8,865 nt of DNA from contig DASZGY010000153.1 in NCBI GenBank assembly GCA_035938395.1, forward strand, positions 1 through 8,865, read 5' to 3'. Shown piece after piece: positions 5,239 to 8,865 of the stretch. Under the pieces are notes generated by a model. The model ran no database searches, was not told the DNA's origin, and saw nothing but the letters and a program-made list of their open reading frames with translations. Within the stretch, counting starts at the first letter, position 1. Every line of letters starts with the position of its first letter. The position numbers were made by a program, and so were the translations under genes. Source of the DNA: JALZAA01 sp035938395. Lineage in GTDB: Bacteria; Actinomycetota; Acidimicrobiia; IMCC26256; JACDBD01.

Positions 5239-6278
5239 CCATCGCTTCGCAACTCGACCGGGACGCCTTCGAGTCGACGCTCGACCAGTTCCGCGATCTC
5301 GGGTTGCTCTCGCCGTCGGAGAGCGACGAGGTCCTCGGCCTCTTCGATCCGGAGTTCCCGTATGCGGACGCGGTCGCGGCTGCGCAATCGATCCACGTGC
5401 ACGTGAAGGTGGCCGACGTCGACGCGCTGCCGCATGATGCGATCACGGCTCAGGGCGTGATCGCGACCAGCTGCACCGACGGCTACATCAAGTATCCGTT
5501 CCCGGGCGGCATCAACATGATCTTCTCGTCGATCGACATCGCCGAGGACGACATGCTCGACGAGCCTGTGTCCACGCCCATGCTCGACCACAAGGGGATC
5601 GACCTCCGAGACGAGAGCGCGGGCGTGCACGCGATCTTCGACGCCGTGCCCGAACGCGCCGGTGACGTCGGCTGGCGTCACGTGCCCCAGGGCGGCGACG
5701 GCCAGCCGGTGTACTGCTGCCATACCGAGGTCAGCGGCAAACATTGGGTGTACCCGGTTGCCGGCGAAGTAGGGCAGACGCGGCCGATCGAGTTCGCGTT
5801 CGGGCCCCTCGAGATCCATGACTCGAAGATGGGATGCGACCTCCGGCCGATCGACCCCGCGCACCCGCGCGCCGCCGAAGCCCAAGCCGCGCTGGCGGCA
5901 TGCGCCGCATCGCACGGACCGACGGAGGGCAACGGCGTCACGTCGAGCTACTACGAGCGGGGGGACCTCGGCCACTTCACTGACGTCGGCAACTTCGCCA
6001 AGCCGCTCATGAACAAGTTCTGGGCGTACTACAACGGCGTCTTCGGCGAGGACGGCGCGCTGACCCGTCGCGAGAAGGCGCTCATCGGCTTGGCCGTCGC
6101 GCACTCGAAGCAGTGTCCGTACTGCATCGACTCGTTCACGAACACGTGCGCCGATCTCGAGATCACCCCGGACGCGATGCACGAAGCCGTGCACGCAGCG
6201 GCATCACTCGGGGCCGGGATCGATCTCGTCCACGGCGTCCAGATGCAGAACGCGCTGAAGCTCCGGGGAGCGATCTAG
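5235..6278 (+). CDS. Unknown N-terminal domain fused to an arsenosugar-type AhpD-like domain
   Basis: 347-residue two-part protein. The C-terminal part (about 237-347) is a carboxymuconolactone decarboxylase/AhpD-like domain. It reads SSYYERGDLGHF, then TRREKALIGLAVAHSKQCPYCIDSFT with redox CxxC C294/C297, and ends HAAASLGAGIDLVHGVQMQNAL. This matches the stand-alone peroxidase-like proteins found beside arsenosugar biosynthesis genes. The N-terminal part (about 1-215) I do not recognise. It has a helical start, a GYIKYPFPGGINMIFSS segment (83-99) and cysteines C80, C161-C162 and C201; it is followed by an Ala-rich linker with C223. No signal peptide or membrane segment is seen. AAGGAGGAGC (5221-5230) is a strong ribosome binding site, and the start overlaps the methyltransferase stop (ATGA). 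Its TAG overlaps the TAG of the convergent arsR by two bases. It probably supplies thiol/disulfide chemistry or reduces an oxidised intermediate for the pathway. Confidence 0.87.
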   Translation: MTIASQLDRDAFESTLDQFRDLGLLSPSESDEVLGLFDPEFPYADAVAAAQSIHVHVKVADVDALPHDAITAQGVIATSCTDGYIKYPFPGGINMIFSSIDIAEDDMLDEPVSTPMLDHKGIDLRDESAGVHAIFDAVPERAGDVGWRHVPQGGDGQPVYCCHTEVSGKHWVYPVAGEVGQTRPIEFAFGPLEIHDSKMGCDLRPIDPAHPRAAEAQAALAACAASHGPTEGNGVTSSYYERGDLGHFTDVGNFAKPLMNKFWAYYNGVFGEDGALTRREKALIGLAVAHSKQCPYCIDSFTNTCADLEITPDAMHEAVHAAASLGAGIDLVHGVQMQNALKLRGAI

Positions 6279-6622
6279 GCCCGGACCGGTTCTGCCGACC
6301 CGAGCGCGCTCCGAACGTCGGCGACGCGCGCGGGCACGATCGACCACCACACCCACCTGCCGCGCTTCTCGCCCGCGATCAGCCCGGCGTCGGCGAGGAC
6401 CTTCGTGTGATGGCTCACCGTGGGCTGGCTGCGGTCGAGCGGTCCGAGCAGATCGCACGAGCAGATCTCGCCGGCGGCCGCGATGAGGCTCAGCAATCGG
6501 AGCCGCACCGGGTCGGCGAGGGCGGCGAAGACCTGCGCCAGCTCGGCGGCGTCGGACTCGCGCAGCGGCGCCTCGAGCACCCGCGCGCAGCAGACCTCGG
6601 TGTCGGCTGGGGCACGGGCCAT
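6275..6622 (-). CDS. arsR: Arsenic-responsive repressor ArsR
   Basis: 115-residue ArsR/SmtB repressor. Winged-helix core: LAQVFAALADPVRLRLLSLI (28-47), recognition helix DRSQPTVSHHTKVLADAGLI (63-82) and wing GEKRGRWVWWSI (84-95). Probable As(III) ligands are C11-C12 near the N-terminus plus C54 and C56 in the CSCDLLGPL motif of helix 3. This is the Corynebacterium glutamicum ArsR pattern (vicinal N-terminal pair plus one distant Cys), with the E. coli-like CxC helix as an alternative site. The ATG at 6622 is preceded by GGAGG (plus 6629-6633); an in-frame ATG at 6736 would run through the operator and is rejected. It diverges from arsI-aqp-arsC and shares the operator at 6653-6682. Repression of both directions, released by As(III), is the expected behaviour. 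The stop overlaps that of the convergent upstream operon, leaving no room for a terminator. Confidence 0.95.
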   Translation of the reverse strand: MARAPADTEVCCARVLEAPLRESDAAELAQVFAALADPVRLRLLSLIAAAGEICSCDLLGPLDRSQPTVSHHTKVLADAGLIAGEKRGRWVWWSIVPARVADVRSALGSAEPVRA

Positions 6623-6642
6623 GAGCGACCTCCGGATTCGTA

Positions 6643-6671
6643 TTGACACTTCTCGATGTATCCGCGATGAT
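6643..6671 (+). promoter_or_regulatory. arsI-aqp-arsC promoter
   Basis: A perfect -35 TTGACA (6643-6648) is followed after 17 bp by GATGAT (6666-6671), which matches the -10 consensus at 4 of 6 positions. The -10 lies inside the spacer of the ArsR inverted repeat, so repressor binding would exclude RNA polymerase. The predicted start is near 6678-6680, giving a leader of about 30 nt that carries AGGAG (6701-6705) before the ATG at 6711. Confidence 0.7.
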
Positions 6672-6682
6672 CGATACATCGA
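6653..6682. promoter_or_regulatory. ArsR operator, 10-bp perfect inverted repeat
   Basis: Arms TCGATGTATC (6653-6662) and GATACATCGA (6673-6682) are perfect, with a 10-bp spacer. Looser symmetry extends outward: ATTG at 6642-6645 mirrors CAAT at 6690-6693, and about 17 of 21 positions pair in the extended arms. The site sits between divergent arsR and arsI and overlaps the arsI promoter. On the minus strand TTGTCG (6685-6680) with GATACA (6662-6657), 17 bp apart, is a weak candidate for the arsR promoter in the same element. Confidence 0.8.
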
Positions 6683-6710
6683 CAAACGGCAATCTATATC
6701 AGGAGCAGCG

Positions 6711-7166
6711 ATGAGCCGGGTGCAGCTTGCCCTCAACGTGGCAGACCTCGACCAGGCGATCGACTTCTACACGAAGCTCTTCGGCACGGCACCGGCGAAG
6801 GTTCGCCCGGGCTACGCCAACTTCGCGGTTGCGAACCCTCCCCTCAAGCTGATCCTGATCGCAGGCGACGGCGAGCCGGGCGGCCTCAACCACTTGGGGG
6901 TCGAGGTCGAATCGACCGAGGACGTCGCGGCGGCGCAGCAGCGGCTGGCCGGCGAGGGCCTGCCGACCGCCACGGAAGACGAAGTCGCGTGTTGCTACGC
7001 GGTGCAGGACAAGGTGTGGGTGGACGGCCCCGACGGCGAGCCGTGGGAGATCTACACCGTGCTCGACGATGTCGAGATGCCGGGCGGCGAGCTTCGCACG
7101 GCCGATCCCGAGACCGACGGGATGTGCTGCGAATCGGCTCCCGAATCGGCGACGCGCTGCGGCTGA
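6711..7166 (+). CDS. arsI: ArsI/CadI-family glyoxalase-fold metalloenzyme (C-As lyase candidate)
   Basis: 151-residue vicinal oxygen chelate protein. ArsI is an Fe(II)-dependent dioxygenase that cleaves the carbon-arsenic bond of trivalent organoarsenicals, and CadI is a close relative induced by cadmium and arsenite. Candidate metal ligands follow the family pattern: Q5 in SRVQLALNV, H61 in GGLNHLGVEV and E113 in GEPWEIYTV. A vicinal pair C94-C95 in ACCYAVQDKVW matches the As(III)-binding pair of ArsI. Residues 136-151 form a tail with a second Cys pair (C139-C140) and C150, beyond the catalytic fold. AGGAG with a 5-nt spacer fixes the start. First gene of the arsI-aqp-arsC unit under the ArsR operator. 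CadI-type metal storage rather than C-As lysis cannot be excluded from sequence alone. Confidence 0.9.
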   Translation: MSRVQLALNVADLDQAIDFYTKLFGTAPAKVRPGYANFAVANPPLKLILIAGDGEPGGLNHLGVEVESTEDVAAAQQRLAGEGLPTATEDEVACCYAVQDKVWVDGPDGEPWEIYTVLDDVEMPGGELRTADPETDGMCCESAPESATRCG

Positions 7167-7200
7167 CGTTCGAGCTCGTCGGCGTACTCGAGGCGGCCAG

Positions 7201-7938
7201 ATGCCCGACCTCGCGAAGCAGCCCGAGACGGGCACCGGCAGCATCGAGCTCGACCTGACGCGTCGCCTGGCTGCGGAGGGAATCGGGACGGGATTCCTCG
7301 TGATCGCGGTGATCGGCTCCGGGATCATGGCCGGCCGGTCGTCTCCCCACGATGCGGGCTTGGAGCTGCTCGAGAACGCGGCTGCGACGGCCGCCGCGTT
7401 GATCGGGCTCATCCTCGTCTTCGGCGCGGTCTCCGGAGCGCACTTCAACCCGGTCGTGACCCTCGTGGATCGCGCCTTCGGCGGCATCACGACCCGCGAC
7501 TCGGCCTTCTACATCGCCGCGCAGGTCGTCGGCGGCTGTCTCGGCGCGATGCTCGCGAACCTCATGTTCGAGCTGCCGGCGATCGACGTCTCGAGCAAGG
7601 CTCGCTCGTCGCCCGCGCTCTGGCTGTCCGAGATCCTCGCCACCGTCGGGCTTCTGCTCGTCATTCACGGCTGTGTGCGTACCGGTCGCGCCAACGTGGT
7701 GGCGTTCGCCGTCGGGATCTGGATCGGAGGCGCCTACTGGTTCACGTCGTCGACCAGCTTCGCCAACCCCGCCGTCACGATCGCCCGCACCCTGTCCGAC
7801 ACGTTCACGGGCATCAAGCCGTCGTCGGCGCCGATGTTCATCCTGATGCAGCTCGTCGGAGCCGCCATCGCCTACGGGCTCATCCTGCTGCTCTATCCCG
7901 AGCGTTCGCCGAGAGGAGCCGATGTCGTCACTCGATGA
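7201..7938 (+). CDS. MIP-family aquaglyceroporin, likely arsenite channel (AqpS-like)
   Basis: 245-residue membrane channel. AqpS-type aquaglyceroporins in ars operons let As(III), as neutral As(OH)3, leave down its gradient after arsenate reduction. The two pore loops are SGAHFNPVVT (78-87), with NPV instead of NPA, and FANPAVTIAR (188-196), with standard NPA and the selectivity-filter Arg R196. Six hydrophobic segments are visible, at roughly 24-45, 60-78, 101-123, 140-157, 164-183 and 211-232. The N-terminal 20 residues are polar. The start at 7201 follows GAGG (7190-7193) with a 7-nt spacer, 34 nt after arsI. It overlaps arsC by 17 nt. No acr3 or arsB pump gene is in the window, so this channel appears to be the local export route. 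Confidence 0.9.
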   Translation: MPDLAKQPETGTGSIELDLTRRLAAEGIGTGFLVIAVIGSGIMAGRSSPHDAGLELLENAAATAAALIGLILVFGAVSGAHFNPVVTLVDRAFGGITTRDSAFYIAAQVVGGCLGAMLANLMFELPAIDVSSKARSSPALWLSEILATVGLLLVIHGCVRTGRANVVAFAVGIWIGGAYWFTSSTSFANPAVTIARTLSDTFTGIKPSSAPMFILMQLVGAAIAYGLILLLYPERSPRGADVVTR

Positions 7939-8353
7939 CCCGATCAGCGGCAAGCCCAGCGTCCTGTTCCTGTGCGTGCACAATGCCGGGCGTTCGCAGA
8001 TGGCCGCCGGCTGGCTCAACCACCTCGCCGGCGATCGCGTCGACGTGTTCTCGGGCGGCTCCGAGCCCGCCAGCTCGGTCAACCCGGCCGCCGTCGAGGC
8101 GATGGCCGAAGTCGGGATCGACATCGGCACGGAGCTCCCCAAGCACTGGACCGACGAGATCATTCGCGCCGCCGACGTGGTCATCACCATGGGCTGCGGC
8201 GACGCGTGCCCCGTCTATCCGGGGAAGCGCTACGAGGACTGGGTGCTCGACGACCCGGAGGGCCTCGGCGTCGACGCGGTCCGCCCGATCCGAGACCAGA
8301 TTCGCGTCCGCGTCGAGAAGCTCATCGCGGACATGGGACTCGTCTCCGAGTAA
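7922..8353 (+). CDS. arsC: Arsenate reductase, low-molecular-weight phosphatase fold
   Basis: 143-residue reductase converting As(V) to As(III). The anion-binding P-loop is CVHNAGRS (18-25, CX5R with nucleophile C18). Further cysteines are C92 and C96 in TMGCGDACPVYPGKRYEDW, and the general acid is D111 in LDDPEG. The GCGDACP loop, with Cys residues only three apart, resembles actinobacterial mycothiol/mycoredoxin-linked ArsC enzymes more than the thioredoxin-linked S. aureus pI258 type, whose second and third Cys lie seven residues apart; electron donor assignment is therefore tentative. The ATG lies inside the end of the aquaporin gene (17-nt overlap) with GAGAGGAG just upstream, so expression is coupled to the channel. 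Reduction and release of arsenic thus come from one message. Confidence 0.94.
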   Translation: MSSLDDPISGKPSVLFLCVHNAGRSQMAAGWLNHLAGDRVDVFSGGSEPASSVNPAAVEAMAEVGIDIGTELPKHWTDEIIRAADVVITMGCGDACPVYPGKRYEDWVLDDPEGLGVDAVRPIRDQIRVRVEKLIADMGLVSE

Positions 8354-8478
8354 CCGGACTCGCGTCCGCGAAGCGGCTCGATCCGGGAGGTTCTCCACCG
8401 CGCTCCGCTGTTCGCCGAGCTGCGGTTGCCGTCGCGTAGGGTCTCGGTACCCCCGAACACCTTGGCAGGAGGACCACC
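8354..8478. other. Intergenic region between arsC and the ABC ATPase gene
   Basis: 125 bp. A short hairpin directly after the arsC stop, CGGAC (8355-8359) and GTCCG (8364-8368) with a 4-nt loop, has no T run and could at most be a weak or Rho-assisted terminator. TAGGGT (8437-8442) resembles an actinobacterial -10 and could start the next transcript, but no -35 at the right distance is convincing. AGGAGG (8467-8472) is a full-strength ribosome binding site for the GTG at 8479. No copy of the ArsR operator is present, which argues that the ABC gene is outside the ars regulon. Confidence 0.35.
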
Positions 8479-8865
8479 GTGACGTCTGCCGTCGCATCCC
8501 AGCCCGCCGCCACCACGGTCGCCATCCGCGCCGAAGAGGTGACGAAGATCTACGGCGTCGGCGAGGCGGCCGTGCGGGCACTCAACAACATCACCGTCGA
8601 GTTCGCCGCCGGTCACTACACGGCGATCATGGGCCCGTCGGGCTCGGGGAAGTCGACGCTGCTGCATTGCCTCGCCGGGCTCGACCGTGTCACGGCGGGT
8701 CGCATCCTGCTCGGCGACATTGAGATCACCGCGATCTCCGAGAAGGAGCTGACGGTCGTCCGCCGGGACAAGATCGGGTTCGTCTTCCAGTCGTACAACC
8801 TGATCCCGACGCTCACGGCAATCGAGAACATCACACTCCCGCTCGCACTCGCCGGGAGGAAGCCC
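8479..8865 (+). CDS. ABC transporter ATP-binding protein, LolD/MacB type, 3' end cut
   Basis: First 129 residues of an ABC ATPase; the frame is open to the right edge. Walker A is GPSGSGKST (52-60). Downstream come LLHCLAGLDRVTAGRILLGD (61-80) and the Q-loop in GFVFQSYNLIPTLTAIENI (100-118, Q104). The SYNLIPTLTAIENI stretch is typical of the MacB/LolD/FtsE group, which pairs with FtsX-like permeases for lipoprotein, peptide or macrolide handling. An N-terminal extension of about 14 residues (Ala/Thr-rich) precedes the usual start of the fold. The GTG start is set by AGGAGG with a 6-nt spacer. The permease would be expected to the right of the window; signature motif and Walker B are not in view. 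Confidence 0.94.
   Translation, partial: MTSAVASQPAATTVAIRAEEVTKIYGVGEAAVRALNNITVEFAAGHYTAIMGPSGSGKSTLLHCLAGLDRVTAGRILLGDIEITAISEKELTVVRRDKIGFVFQSYNLIPTLTAIENITLPLALAGRKP

Noticed and set aside
6886..8190. 434-residue minus-strand open frame antisense to arsI, aquaporin and arsC
   Set aside because: Antisense shadow over three genes with clear family motifs; the sequence is low complexity and Arg-rich.
8355..8368. Intrinsic terminator after arsC
   Set aside because: The stem is only 5 bp and no T run follows, so it does not meet the usual pattern. It is mentioned only as a weak hairpin.
1..8865. CRISPR arrays, tRNA or rRNA genes, insertion sequences, transposases, attachment sites
   Set aside because: No regularly spaced repeats, no tRNA-like fold or rRNA segment recognised, and no transposase or integrase motif in any plausible frame. 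The apparent accessory character is limited to the ars-type genes.

Overview
The window is dense, high-GC DNA with many GTG/ATG starts, ATGA stop/start overlaps and possible leaderless promoters. The gene content fits an actinobacterium: a Corynebacterium-like ArsR with an N-terminal Cys pair, a mycothiol-type ArsC, and an ArsI/CadI protein. Acidimicrobiia is my best guess, but no rRNA or lineage marker is present to prove it.

Left part (1-2729), mostly housekeeping. On the minus strand are a two-gene unit, SRPBCC/AHSA1 (1105-749) then an ArsR-type regulator (752-423), and downstream of it the 5' part of a dicluster ferredoxin (393 to beyond the left edge). On the plus strand, a clpP paralogue (1188-1826) diverges from the SRPBCC/ArsR pair. 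Two copies of the same inverted repeat (TGCAAC n6 GTTGCA) lie in the shared 82-bp gap. The lgt gene follows at 1863-2729.

Centre (2843-6278), the most interesting part. It is a tightly coupled three-gene operon with ATGA overlaps at both junctions. It encodes a cysteine-rich radical SAM protein of the MJ0619/tetraether-synthase type, a class I methyltransferase with Cys residues placed like those of arsenite methyltransferases (ArsM), and a 347-residue protein. That last protein joins an unrecognised N-terminal domain to an AhpD-like domain of the kind found beside arsenosugar biosynthesis genes.

Right part (6275-8353), an arsenic resistance locus. A Cys-containing ArsR (6622-6275, minus) diverges from an arsI/cadI-like gene, an aquaglyceroporin and arsC. 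The shared intergenic region holds a perfect TTGACA -35 box and a 10-bp inverted repeat that encloses the -10. The last gene (8479 to beyond the right edge) is the start of a LolD/MacB-type ABC ATPase.

Working model: arsenate is reduced by ArsC and As(III) leaves through the aquaporin. The operon at 2843-6278 may make or modify a methylated or more complex organoarsenical, and ArsI could cleave C-As bonds. The arsenic assignment of the central operon rests on neighbourhood and Cys patterns, not on direct evidence.
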